Assembly: GCA_964461505.1 (NCBI GenBank)
Contig: CAYWUW010000007.1
Location: 1-31,388 of the forward strand
Length of the DNA stretch: 31,388 nucleotides
Direction: 5' to 3'
Source: HK-STAS-PATE-42 sp964461505
GTDB lineage: Bacteria > Patescibacteriota > Saccharimonadia > Saccharimonadales > HK-STAS-PATE-42
The stretch's first letter is position 1; each line of letters opens with the position of its first letter. Below are positions 17,466 through 26,622 of this stretch, piece after piece. The notes beneath the pieces are model-generated. The model was not told the DNA's origin. It saw only the letters and a list, made by a program, of their open reading frames with translations, and ran no database searches. The position numbers and the translations under genes are program-made.

Positions 17466-18890
17466 ATGACTATTGCACAAGTTCAACAAGAAATTAAATC
17501 TGGCAAAAGCATTCTCCAAATTACCGAAGATGCCATAGCTCGTCTGCAAAATTCCACAGAATATAACGCCGTTATTACACCACTTTTTAAAGATGCTTTA
17601 GAGCGCGCTAAAATTCTAGATGTTAAACTTAAGTCCAAAAAAGATCAACCTCCACTTTTCGGAATTCCCTTTGTTGCTAAAGATAACATCGCTATTGATG
17701 GAACTCTTTTTCAAGATGCAACCACCGCCGCCTCAAACATCTTAAAAAACTACGTTTCTCCTTACACGGCAACCGTCATTCAAAAATTACAAGAACAGGG
17801 CGCGATTTGCATTGCTAAAACTAACCTAGATGCATTCGGGCATGGCTCTTCCACCGAGAATTCCGATTTTGCCCCAACTCTCAACCCGCATGGCAGAACT
17901 CGCGTTCCCGGCGGATCTTCCGGAGGTTCCGCAGCCTCTGTAGCACTAAATGTCGTTCCTTTTGCAATTGGAACCGACACCGGCGGCTCAATTCGCCAGC
18001 CAGCCTCTTTTACCGGAACATTCGGCATTAAACCAAGCTACGGACGAGTTTCTAGAAGCGGCGTTTTAGCCATGGCTTCATCCACCGACACCGTTGGAGT
18101 ATTCGCCACCAATTCTAACGATTTAAGCTTAGTGCTAGATACAATTTCTGGAATCGACCCAAAAGATTCAACCACAATTCAAAAGAGCCAAAATCTAAAA
18201 GATCCAGATTCAAAAGCTGCCAAAAAATATAAAGTTGCCGTAATCAAAGAAATGCTTTCCGAAGGAATCGATCCAGAAGTTCGCCAAGCAGTTGAAGCTT
18301 CTATTACTAAACTTAAAGCCGCTGGAACCGAAATCTCCGAAATCTCTATTCCAGAAGTTGAGTACGCTCTTGCGGCTTATTACATTATTATTCCAGCCGA
18401 AATTTCTTCTAACTTAGCTCGTTACGATGGAATTCGTTATGGCTATTCCCACCCGCAATCTCCAAACCTAAGTTCCCTTTACGAAAAATCTCGCCAAGCC
18501 GGTTTTAATGCAGAAAATAAACGGCGCATTCTAATTGGAACCTACGTTCTGAGTTCCGGCTATTACGATGCTTACTACAAAAAGGCCCAACAAGTTCGCA
18601 CTAAGCTTAAGGCCGCCTTCGATCAAGCTTTTCAAAAGTATGATTGCCTTTTAGCTCCCGTTGCACCAACTACTGCTTTTGAGTTTGGAGCTTCCGAAAC
18701 CCCGCTGCAGATGTATCTCGGCGATATTATGACAGTTTCTGCCAGCCTAATTGGCTCTCCAGCTGCTTCCGTGCCAATCGGCATCAGCTCTAAAACTAAA
18801 ATGCCAGTTGGCTTACAAATTATCGCCGCCCACGGGCAAGATCTAAAAGTGCTAAACTTAAGCAAATTAGTTGAGGAGTCTGCCCAATGA
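17466..18890 (+). CDS. gatA: Glutamyl-tRNA(Gln) amidotransferase subunit A
   Basis: Amidase subunit that releases ammonia from glutamine for GatB. It has the amidase-signature triad: Lys72 (VAKDN), cis-Ser151 in GGSSGGS and the nucleophile Ser175 in GTDTGGSIRQPAS. Length (474 aa) is normal. It starts 26 bases after gatC without a clear ribosome site. Its TGA stop overlaps the ATG of dcd (ATGA), a sign of translational coupling. Confidence 0.97.
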   Translation: MTIAQVQQEIKSGKSILQITEDAIARLQNSTEYNAVITPLFKDALERAKILDVKLKSKKDQPPLFGIPFVAKDNIAIDGTLFQDATTAASNILKNYVSPYTATVIQKLQEQGAICIAKTNLDAFGHGSSTENSDFAPTLNPHGRTRVPGGSSGGSAASVALNVVPFAIGTDTGGSIRQPASFTGTFGIKPSYGRVSRSGVLAMASSTDTVGVFATNSNDLSLVLDTISGIDPKDSTTIQKSQNLKDPDSKAAKKYKVAVIKEMLSEGIDPEVRQAVEASITKLKAAGTEISEISIPEVEYALAAYYIIIPAEISSNLARYDGIRYGYSHPQSPNLSSLYEKSRQAGFNAENKRRILIGTYVLSSGYYDAYYKKAQQVRTKLKAAFDQAFQKYDCLLAPVAPTTAFEFGASETPLQMYLGDIMTVSASLIGSPAASVPIGISSKTKMPVGLQIIAAHGQDLKVLNLSKLVEESAQ

Positions 18891-19471
18891 TTCTTTCGGA
18901 TAGAGACATCAGAAGAGCTCTGAAAGCAGGGCAGATTTCGATAATTCCATACGATGAACATAATCTTCAGCCGGCTTCTATCGATCTCCATTTAGATAAA
19001 CACTTTTTAGTTTTTGATACTCGCAAAAATTCGGTTATAGATCCTAAAAAGCCAATCGATGCTTTAATGCGAGAGGTAGAAATTAACGAAGATGAACCAT
19101 TTGTTTTGCATCCAGGTGAATTTGCCCTAGGCTTAATTCTAGAAGAAACTGGAGTCGGCGACGATTTTGTTGGTAGGCTCGAAGGCAAAAGCTCTGTCGG
19201 CCGGCTTGGAGTTCTAATTCACGTTACTACCGGATTCCTTGACCCCGGCAATAAGCTTAAAATGACCCTCGAACTGCACAATACATCTGAGCTGCCAATT
19301 CTTCTTTATTACAAAATGCCAATTGCACAAATTGCTTTTGAAAAGATTTCTTCCAAGGCCGAAAATCCTTATGGCTCTAAATCTCTAACCTCCAAATATT
19401 CCGGAGACACCAAACCAGTTGCCTCCCAAATGTACAAAAACTGGGATCCGCAAAAAGGAGAATGGAAGTAA
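18887..19471 (+). CDS. dcd: dCTP deaminase
   Basis: Deaminates dCTP to dUTP for thymidylate synthesis; some members also hydrolyse dUTP to dUMP. The family features are LQPASIDLHL (20s-30s), GRLEGKSSVGRLGV, HVTTGFLDPG and the Tyr/Gln-rich tail typical of the trimeric dUTPase fold. Length is normal (194 aa). The start overlaps the gatA stop by four bases, and GAGGAG (18873-18878) gives a good ribosome site 8 bases upstream. Whether this one is mono- or bifunctional cannot be told from motifs alone. Confidence 0.93.
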   Translation: MILSDRDIRRALKAGQISIIPYDEHNLQPASIDLHLDKHFLVFDTRKNSVIDPKKPIDALMREVEINEDEPFVLHPGEFALGLILEETGVGDDFVGRLEGKSSVGRLGVLIHVTTGFLDPGNKLKMTLELHNTSELPILLYYKMPIAQIAFEKISSKAENPYGSKSLTSKYSGDTKPVASQMYKNWDPQKGEWK

Positions 19472-19501
19472 GAACTAAACTTAAGTCCAAAAATTAAAAT
19501 T

Positions 19502-20986
19502 ATGTCTGAAGATATTTATAGCAAATACGAACTCACAGTTGGCATGGAAATCCATGTTCAGCTTAAAACTAAAACTAAGCTTTTTGCTCCAGTAGATAAC
19601 GATGCGCGTGAGGCTATGCCCAACACCACTGTTTCCGAAATTTGCTTTGGTTTGCCAGGAACGCTCCCAGTTCTAAACAAAGAAGCCGTTCATCTTGCCG
19701 TTAGAGCCGGGCAAGCTCTAAATTCTAAAATCAACCTTTTTTCTAAATTCGATCGCAAGCATTACTTTTACCCAGATTTGCCGATGGGTTACCAAATTTC
19801 CCAATTTGATCAACCAATTGTTGGTGAAGGCAAAATCCAGCTTAAGCTTAAGCAAAAAAACTCTGATAAAAGTGAAGATCTTACCATCCGCATCACTCGT
19901 GCGCATCTAGAAGCTGACGCTGGAAAGTTAACTCATCCAACTGGCCAAAATTATTCTCTAGTAGATTTAAATCGTGCCGGGACTCCACTTCTCGAAATTG
20001 TTTCTGAACCCGACATCCATTCTGCCGAAGCCGCCAAAGCTTTTGCGCGCGAAATCAACCTCCGCATGCGTTATGCAGATGTTTCTTACGCCAACCTCTA
20101 TTACGGAAACATGCGTTTTGACGTTAACATATCTCTTGCCCCAAAAGGTTCCAAAACTTTAGGAACTCGCGCCGAAATCAAAAATCTCAATTCTTTTAGA
20201 GCTGTAGAAAACTCGATCAACTACGAATTCAAGCGCCAGGCCGAACTTCTCGAATCTGGCCAAAAAGTGGTTCAAGAAACAAGAGGTTGGGATGATAACA
20301 CAAATAAAACCTTCTCGCAGCGTTCTAAAGAAGATGCCCACGATTATCGTTACATGCCAGAACCCGACATTCCACCAATCTCTCTTACGCAAGAATATCT
20401 CGATCAAGTTTCTAAAGAAGTCACAACAACGCCACAACAAATCCGCCAGATTTTGCAGCCACTAAGCTTAACCGATTCTCAAATCGAAACTTTAGTAGAA
20501 AGAATTCCATTTGCCAAAGCTTTTGCCGAGGTTCAACAAACTACGCCAGATCTCAAAATTCAAAAAAGAATCGCTAATTGGCTGATTGGTTACTCTCCAA
20601 ATTCCGATTCTACAGAAGAGGATTTACAAGCCGAACTACCAAACTTTAATCCTCAAAACTTAATTAAGCTTAGCAATCTAGTTGAATCCGGATCTCTCAG
20701 TTCTACCGCTGCCAAAGAAGTTCTCGAAGTTCTAGCGCAAAAAGATTCCGACCCACAAACAATTGCCGAAGAACTAAACTTAATTCAAGTTAGCGATAAT
20801 TCAGAACTAGAATCTTTAGTGCAGCAAGTTCTAGAACAAAACCCCAAAGCAGTTGCAGATTTTAAAAATGGCGAAGAAAAAGCAGTTGGATTTCTGGTTG
20901 GCCAAACGATGAAGCTTTCACAGGGCAAGGCCAACCCCGCCAAAGTTCAAACAATATTACAAGCAATATTAAAAACTAAGCTTTAA
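19502..20986 (+). CDS. gatB: Aspartyl/glutamyl-tRNA amidotransferase subunit B
   Basis: Kinase/transamidase subunit of GatCAB that activates the misacylated tRNA and transfers ammonia. The N-terminal part is typical: VGMEIHVQLKT, FCGLPGTLPVLN-like FGLPGTLPVLN, and HYFYPDLPMGYQISQ. The YqeY-like tail domain (about 345-494), which contacts the tRNA, is present. Length is normal (494 aa). It lies 30 bases after dcd, and the spacer holds an AAACTTAAG string. The TAA stop sits in an AAGCTTTAAG variant of the iterated palindrome. Confidence 0.97.
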   Translation: MSEDIYSKYELTVGMEIHVQLKTKTKLFAPVDNDAREAMPNTTVSEICFGLPGTLPVLNKEAVHLAVRAGQALNSKINLFSKFDRKHYFYPDLPMGYQISQFDQPIVGEGKIQLKLKQKNSDKSEDLTIRITRAHLEADAGKLTHPTGQNYSLVDLNRAGTPLLEIVSEPDIHSAEAAKAFAREINLRMRYADVSYANLYYGNMRFDVNISLAPKGSKTLGTRAEIKNLNSFRAVENSINYEFKRQAELLESGQKVVQETRGWDDNTNKTFSQRSKEDAHDYRYMPEPDIPPISLTQEYLDQVSKEVTTTPQQIRQILQPLSLTDSQIETLVERIPFAKAFAEVQQTTPDLKIQKRIANWLIGYSPNSDSTEEDLQAELPNFNPQNLIKLSNLVESGSLSSTAAKEVLEVLAQKDSDPQTIAEELNLIQVSDNSELESLVQQVLEQNPKAVADFKNGEEKAVGFLVGQTMKLSQGKANPAKVQTILQAILKTKL

Positions 20987-21281
20987 GGCTAGAAGTAGAA
21001 CAAAACCTCTAAGTCTTAACTCCAACTCTCTAAGTCCAAACTTCTAAACTTAAGGGTTAGGCTTAAATCTTAATTTTAAGTCTGGATTTAAACTCCACGT
21101 CCAAACTTAAGTTAAGCTTTGAATCTAAATCTAAATCTAAATCTAAATCTCTAAGCTTAAGTATTTAATCTAAAAAACCCTTAAGCTCTGCACCCCAAGT
21201 CTAAATTACAGGTCTAAAACTATAGCTCCAAAAACTGTAAGCTCACAGTTCTAATTTCAGCCTTAAGTCTAATTCTAAAAA
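20987..21281. other. G-poor low-complexity spacer
   Basis: No gene or clear hairpin terminator is visible. Plus-strand composition is skewed: I count about 63 C and 27 G. Short words recur (CTAAGTC, TCTAAA, CCAAACTTAAG, CTCCAACTC). The gatB end and the end of the 215-aa minus-strand gene face each other here. Confidence 0.7.
21122..21150 (+). repeat. Tandem AATCTA hexamer, 4.8 copies
   Basis: An uninterrupted run of AATCTA in the spacer between gatB and the minus-strand gene, followed directly by CTAAGCTTAAG. Confidence 0.9.
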
Positions 21282-21929
21282 CTAAAAAGTAATGCCTTTG
21301 GTGTAGGTTGAGTATTCCGGAAATTGATTCTTAAACAAAGTAAATACATTTGCAACACGTCCGCCATATTCACCGAAGCGTTTACCATCACAAAAACTAT
21401 ACCATCGTTCAAATTCTAAATCAGATCCATTCTGCAGCGAAAACTTGTAGTTTCTTTCAAGCGGACAGGCTTCTCTCCAACCGTAGCCACTATCATCTTT
21501 TCTTACTTTATCAAACTCAAATTTGCTCAGCGCCTTTAAAAAATCAGTGTAGGCGGCTAGATTATTTGGCAGGCCTTCCGAGCGTTCTTCAACATCTTGA
21601 TAGCCTTTTAGAACTCTAATTGTGCGGCTGTTAGCACTAACAATCATTTCTATCGAATAGTGTTTTTCATCTGCCGTAACACCTTTTTCAATATAAATTC
21701 TGGCAGAACTTTCTCCCGCTTTATCAATTAAGCGCTTCGCATCTTCATCTGTAAACAAAGAAGCATCCTCATTAGTTTTATTTAAGTTGCGCGCTCTTCT
21801 ATCCGAAGAAATCTTAAAACCAATCACCACAACCAGCAGGATAACTAGCAAAATGATAATCACCGAAATTACTCCAACAGTGTTTTCTTTAGTAACTTTA
21901 GAGATTTTTTTCGAAACTTTTGAGGCCAT
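21282..21929 (-). CDS. Single-pass membrane protein of unknown function
   Basis: A 215-aa protein with a basic cytoplasmic head, one strong membrane segment (about 17-42, Ile/Val/Leu-rich) and an outer domain of some 170 residues. The outer domain alternates charged helices and strands (DEDAKRLIDKAGE, then EKHYSIEMIVSANSRTIRVLKG) and contains two Cys that could pair. I do not recognise the family. It is divergent from the 395-aa gene, also a single-pass membrane protein. Confidence 0.7.
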   Translation of the reverse strand: MASKVSKKISKVTKENTVGVISVIIILLVILLVVVIGFKISSDRRARNLNKTNEDASLFTDEDAKRLIDKAGESSARIYIEKGVTADEKHYSIEMIVSANSRTIRVLKGYQDVEERSEGLPNNLAAYTDFLKALSKFEFDKVRKDDSGYGWREACPLERNYKFSLQNGSDLEFERWYSFCDGKRFGEYGGRVANVFTLFKNQFPEYSTYTKGITF

Positions 21930-22066
21930 ACTGCTATCAATTTTAATTAAGTTTAGGCTTATTTTCTCATTTTCAACAGATAGATAGCAAGCCTCACCCC
22001 AAAACGTCTTTAACTAAAGCTGTTAATTATGCTAAGCTTAAGCATAAAGATTAGCGATTAGTAATT

Positions 22067-23254
22067 ATGGAATCAACAGAGACACCCTCAGATCAAACAG
22101 AACAACAAGCTTCGGAGGTTGAACAAACTCCACAACAAAATCTAGATGAAGCTCCAGATCAGAACCTAACTCCCGCAAATCAAGAATCCACCGATGATTC
22201 AAATCAAGAACCTGAAGCAAGCCTTAACAAAGAAACATCTTCTCAAACATCCTCCTCAAGTTCCAATAAAAAGTTTTGGAAATCTTGGTCTAAGCAAAAA
22301 AAAGTTCTATTTGCCCTCGGAACTTTTTTCGGCACGCTGCTAATTCTTCTACTAACCAATTTACTACTAATTAAGCCTAGCAAAACCTCTAATTACCTGA
22401 ATAATTCTTGGCATGATCTAGTTCTGGCGAGTTCTGATATAGATCGAGCCGTGAGTTCCGAAGTCAACTTAGCCGGAACCCGCAACCTGGCGGATGGTCT
22501 TTATGGCTATAACCAGCGTTTAGGATCTTTAAGCTTTGAAGCAAGAGGCAAAAACTCGTTCTGGTACAATTCCGGCACTACCAAACAATACAGCTCCGTT
22601 GCCGACGATATGCGCAACTACTTTTCTGCGGCGGCAACAACTCTAGCCAAAAGCAGCGATGACATTACTACGATTACCGATCAAGAACTAGACGATCTTG
22701 GCGGCCAAGGTCAACAAACCAAAAAGATAGTTGATGAGTTCCGAGCCAAACATAAGCTGCAAGAAGATTTTAACCCCAGCCTTTTTACTTTAGATAACTA
22801 CATCCGCGAGGTAAAATCTGCCTACGAAAAAATCGAAAAAGAAAAAAAGGAAGAAGAAGCAAAAAAAGCTCAAGAAGCGGCCGAAAAGGTTGCCAAAGAA
22901 GCCAAAGATAAATCTAATGTGCAAGCTGTTTCGGAATCTTACTTTACCGCTTTTATCAACGGCAACGAGGCAGGAGTTCGCGCCACCCTTTCTAAAGGAT
23001 TCCAAAACGAATACGATTACAGCTCTCTAAAAGCCGAACGGCGCACAGATTTCTTCCCGAAAAGCTATCGCATTGTTTCTGTAGATAAAGACGGCGATAA
23101 TTACAAAGTTACAGCTAGTGTTACTTATGTTTCTCGCTACACTGATGCCAGCGGCAATCAACAAGAGGTCATCAACCCGGTCAGCATGATTTACCGCGTT
23201 GTGTTTGCCACAGATACCTCTAGCTGGAAGGTTGATGGTCAACTCGAGCGCTAA
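22067..23254 (+). CDS. Single-pass membrane protein with NTF2-like outer domain
   Basis: A 395-aa protein. Residues 1-65 are acidic, rich in Gln, Ser and Thr and probably disordered. A KKFWKSWSKQKK patch precedes one membrane segment (about 79-102). A helical outer region follows, with a Lys/Glu/Ala coiled coil at about 245-285. The last 105 residues (from VSESYFTAFINGNEAGVRATLS to SWKVDGQ) follow the pattern of small NTF2/DUF4878-like domains, found in lipoproteins and cell-wall proteins. The function is unknown. Confidence 0.72.
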   Translation: MESTETPSDQTEQQASEVEQTPQQNLDEAPDQNLTPANQESTDDSNQEPEASLNKETSSQTSSSSSNKKFWKSWSKQKKVLFALGTFFGTLLILLLTNLLLIKPSKTSNYLNNSWHDLVLASSDIDRAVSSEVNLAGTRNLADGLYGYNQRLGSLSFEARGKNSFWYNSGTTKQYSSVADDMRNYFSAAATTLAKSSDDITTITDQELDDLGGQGQQTKKIVDEFRAKHKLQEDFNPSLFTLDNYIREVKSAYEKIEKEKKEEEAKKAQEAAEKVAKEAKDKSNVQAVSESYFTAFINGNEAGVRATLSKGFQNEYDYSSLKAERRTDFFPKSYRIVSVDKDGDNYKVTASVTYVSRYTDASGNQQEVINPVSMIYRVVFATDTSSWKVDGQLER

Positions 23255-23284
23255 CTATCCTTAAGCCTAAAGAGGTGGGAACTA

Positions 23285-24247
23285 ATGATAAAAAAAAGAA
23301 GCCGCAAATCTCAACAAAACAAGAACCCGGCCGTTTACGATGTTATTAGCATTGGCCGCCCTGCACGCGATACAATTCTAAAGGGAGATATCTTTAAGCC
23401 CCTTTGCAAGCACGGAGTCTGTTTTGAGCACATTGAACTTGGAGCTAAGCTTAATGTTAGTTCGCTGAATAATTTTTACGGAGGCAACGCCCTTAATGCT
23501 GCTGTAACTTTTGCGCGCCAAAAGCTTAGCACCGCTCTACTTGCACAAATTGGGACCGACCCAATTTCGCAAGATCTGCTTAGCCTTCTAGATGAAGAAT
23601 CTATTTCTACAGAACTAATCAAGCAAGATCAAATTGTCAAGATTCCGCAATCCACAATTATTGTAGCGCCAGATGGCGAGCGAGTAATTCTGGCTTATCC
23701 TGGCTCCGCGCCAGATCTAGCCGCTCTACTCACCAACCTGCAAAAAGCCGAAACACGCTGGCTCTACATATCCTCGCTTGGCTCTCTAGAACTTCTTCAA
23801 GGCGTAATGCAGTATGCGCATATCAACCAAATTAGGGTGGCTTTTAACCCCGGCGGAATTGAACTTGGCAAAGTTCAGCAAATTAAAGAAATTCTTTCAG
23901 AAGTAGAAGTTTTAATTATGAATAAGCAAGAAGCTGCCAGCTTTTTTGGCGATCTTGAATTAAGTTCACTCGCTCTTGCTGCTGCAGAATATGTTAAGTT
24001 GGCAGTTATTACAGATGGCAAAAATGGAGCCGTTGCCGCCAAAGAAGGCAAGCTCTATATGCAGCCAATTGCAGCCGAGGTTCAAGTTCTAGATAGAAGC
24101 GGAGCAGGGGATGCTTTTTCTTCCGGATTGGTTGCGGCTCTTGCCTCAGGAGCCGAAATCACCAGCGCACTTAAGTCTGCTGCGCTTAATTCTACCTCTG
24201 TTGTGCAAAGCCATGGAGCTCAAGCTGGAATCCTCCATGCCAAATAG
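23285..24247 (+). CDS. PfkB-family carbohydrate or nucleoside kinase
   Basis: A ribokinase-fold kinase of 320 aa. The N-terminal part has VISIGRPARDT and GGNALNAAVTFARQ (substrate and Gly-Gly motif). The C-terminal PfkB signature is DRSGAGDAFSSGLVAAL with the catalytic base Asp276, preceded by VITDGKNGAV. The substrate cannot be read from the sequence; ribokinase, adenosine kinase and sugar kinase are all possible. A good ribosome site (GAGGTGGG) precedes the ATG. It sits 30 bases after the 395-aa gene and converges on the histidine kinase. Confidence 0.9.
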   Translation: MIKKRSRKSQQNKNPAVYDVISIGRPARDTILKGDIFKPLCKHGVCFEHIELGAKLNVSSLNNFYGGNALNAAVTFARQKLSTALLAQIGTDPISQDLLSLLDEESISTELIKQDQIVKIPQSTIIVAPDGERVILAYPGSAPDLAALLTNLQKAETRWLYISSLGSLELLQGVMQYAHINQIRVAFNPGGIELGKVQQIKEILSEVEVLIMNKQEAASFFGDLELSSLALAAAEYVKLAVITDGKNGAVAAKEGKLYMQPIAAEVQVLDRSGAGDAFSSGLVAALASGAEITSALKSAALNSTSVVQSHGAQAGILHAK

Positions 24248-24331
24248 ACCATTCTTTTTTCCGATAGATGTCCCTTACTTAAGTTCAGAGTGACAAAATC
24301 CAAAACTAAGCTTAAGGGCCGTAACCCCACC

Positions 24332-26566
24332 TTACTTAAGTGGAATCTTGAACCCAAAAGTGCTGCCTTCACCTTCTTTACTTTTAAAAATTATGTGTCC
24401 GTTATGCCCCAAAACTACTTTCTTGGCCAAATACAAGCCTAAGCCAGTTCCATCCGGACGCATCTTCTGAGCGTTGCCAGCTCTAAACATTTTAGAAAAA
24501 AGCTTAGCTTGCTCTGCTTTTGGAACTCCAATTCCATTATCCTTAACCTCAAAACAAAGTTGCCGGCCATCCATCTTCATTGTTACCTCAACCGTCCCAC
24601 CTTCTGGAGTGTAATGCAGCGCGTTATCCATCAAGTTCATCATCACTTGCCTGAGCTTTTGCTCATCTGCATTCATTCTTGGAATCTGCCCATCAATGTG
24701 CAAATTAAGCTTAACGTTTTTGGCTGCAAACTGATGCTCTAAATCTACAACCTCATCTTTTAGAGCCGCCTTCAAATCGGTATCAACTTTTTCAATTGCG
24801 AACTTTCCGCTCTTAAGTCTAGAAACAGTCAAAAAATCATTAATAAGATAGGCCAGCCTTTTGGTGCTGCTTTCCACAACTTTCGAAAACTTTTCTTGTT
24901 CTTTGCTCATTTTTCCGGCATCACCAGAATTCAAAATAGAGGTGTAACCCAAAATTGTACTAATTGGAGTTCGCATCTGGTGCGAGGCAATCGAGAGAAA
25001 GTCATCTTTAAGTTCATCTGCTGCAACCAACTTCTTATTCTGTTGCCTAAGCTTAATAGTTGCAACCTCTACTTTTTTTTGCAGTTCTAAGTTAAAGAGC
25101 TTAATTTCTTCAAAGCGTAGTGCGTTCTGCAGCGCAATTACTAATTCTTTAGAAATAATTCTCAGAGCATCAAAATCTTGCACACTATAGCTTTCGCCGC
25201 TCTTTTTAGGCCCTAAAAAGAGCACTTTCTGTTCTTTATTTTCTAAAGCTTTTTTAAGGCTAGTACCTCTTGTAGAAGATTCGCTTAAATCAATCGCAAT
25301 GGGCGTATCTTTTTTAAGCAAGATTTCGTACAGCTCGCCATACTTCTTTTTATCAATGTAATCTCTTAGAACTACACGCTGGCTTTCTTTAAAGTGATAA
25401 GTTGTTAGATAAGGAGTGATTCTGCTATCGAAAACCTCTTTTCCTGGCTCGTGCGTACGGCTATCAATTGTTATTTCAAAGTTCTCATTTTTTACGGCTA
25501 GTATTAAAAAATCGCTTTTTAGAGTTCCTGCAAGAGTATTCATCACGTTAGCCGAAAGTTCCTCAACTCCTCCGCTATTTATAAGAGCTTGATTAAGTTC
25601 ATCTAAGAACTTCGGCAAGTTATAGCTATTCTTAAAGAATATTTTTTCTGTAATAACGTCAAAAACAAGCTTAATCTTATCGTAAAAGTAAATCGTTCCT
25701 GCCGTTCCTCCTATTATCATCAACAATATAGAAAGCCTAAAGCCTTCTTTAGGGCTAATAACTGGCAAAACTATTCCATAAACAACCAGTGAATACATCA
25801 GCACTAAAGTAGCTATAGAAAGAGAGTACCCCACCGCCCGGAACGCGGATGTTCTTATGTTGAAAGCCCTATAATTAACCACTCCGTATACTATAGAAAG
25901 CGGTAGGCTAAGGCACACGAGTGGCCCAACCCATATCAACTTGTAGTTGCCCAGAAATGGTAATACAAGATTGAAAAATACTCCACAAGTCGAAGCCAGC
26001 AAAAGGGTTTTAGCGTATAGATAAAAGCCCTTGTTGGCCCTCCCTCTTTCATCTGCCATTAATCTAGCTACTATCACAAGAGATGATATAAATACAGATA
26101 AAAAAACTATACTGTATATAGAGTAGCCCGTCATATTAAGAACAACACTCCCAGTGGAGTTTATCTTCTCCACTACAAATTTTGGGTTCAGTGCAATAGC
26201 TAGGCTGAGCAATAGGCCTAATATTATACTTCCGAGTACAATTAAGTTTTGCCTGTAAGGTTTTTTTCCTGTAATCTCATTCTGTTGCTCAAATGCAAAC
26301 GCCATACTGCTTAGGGCTATACCTATAGGGGCGATATAATACATTTGAAGGAATATCTCTTTTGAACGGCCGATATCTGCATTAATATAAAAGGCAATAC
26401 CGGAACACCATAATGATACGGAGACAGTAAAAGCCGCCAAGTATTTGTTAATACCCTTTTGTGTGCTAGACTTCATGGCTACCAAAGATGTTGTTATCAA
26501 CAGGGCCGCCGTAGTCATCAAGAGTATGGTTTCTAGTGGCATAATCCTTATGCTTAAATGTATCAC
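24332..26566 (-). CDS. Membrane sensor histidine kinase with 7TM-type sensor
   Basis: The frame begins at a GTG (744 aa); an ATG eight codons later (26542), preceded by AAGGA, is an alternative start. Residues 10-300 hold seven to eight membrane segments, like the 7TM histidine-kinase sensor region. A GAF-like domain follows (about 330-480), then a short coiled coil. The HisKA domain has SIASHQMRTPIS with the phospho-acceptor His529 (GTG numbering). The HATPase domain has N box NLMDNALHYTP, G1 DNGIGVP and G2 GTGLGLYL. No response regulator is encoded nearby, so it is an orphan here. It follows the methyltransferase gene by 56 bases. The kinase half contains TAAGCTTA copies; the sensor half has none. 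Confidence 0.93.
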   Translation of the reverse strand: MIHLSIRIMPLETILLMTTAALLITTSLVAMKSSTQKGINKYLAAFTVSVSLWCSGIAFYINADIGRSKEIFLQMYYIAPIGIALSSMAFAFEQQNEITGKKPYRQNLIVLGSIILGLLLSLAIALNPKFVVEKINSTGSVVLNMTGYSIYSIVFLSVFISSLVIVARLMADERGRANKGFYLYAKTLLLASTCGVFFNLVLPFLGNYKLIWVGPLVCLSLPLSIVYGVVNYRAFNIRTSAFRAVGYSLSIATLVLMYSLVVYGIVLPVISPKEGFRLSILLMIIGGTAGTIYFYDKIKLVFDVITEKIFFKNSYNLPKFLDELNQALINSGGVEELSANVMNTLAGTLKSDFLILAVKNENFEITIDSRTHEPGKEVFDSRITPYLTTYHFKESQRVVLRDYIDKKKYGELYEILLKKDTPIAIDLSESSTRGTSLKKALENKEQKVLFLGPKKSGESYSVQDFDALRIISKELVIALQNALRFEEIKLFNLELQKKVEVATIKLRQQNKKLVAADELKDDFLSIASHQMRTPISTILGYTSILNSGDAGKMSKEQEKFSKVVESSTKRLAYLINDFLTVSRLKSGKFAIEKVDTDLKAALKDEVVDLEHQFAAKNVKLNLHIDGQIPRMNADEQKLRQVMMNLMDNALHYTPEGGTVEVTMKMDGRQLCFEVKDNGIGVPKAEQAKLFSKMFRAGNAQKMRPDGTGLGLYLAKKVVLGHNGHIIFKSKEGEGSTFGFKIPLK

Positions 26567-26622
26567 AGGTGGTGCCGATTATGCACTCTTTGGCAGTGTC
26601 CTAGTCTTCTTTTATGTTAGAT

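Noticed and set aside
21122..21150. Telomere-like repeat
   Set aside because: Fewer than five hexamers inside a chromosome-like context; simple slippage is enough to explain it.
24248..24331. Bidirectional rho-independent terminator between the PfkB and kinase genes
   Set aside because: The CTTAAG-rich pairing here is only partial and lacks a GC-rich stem next to a T run, so I do not call it.
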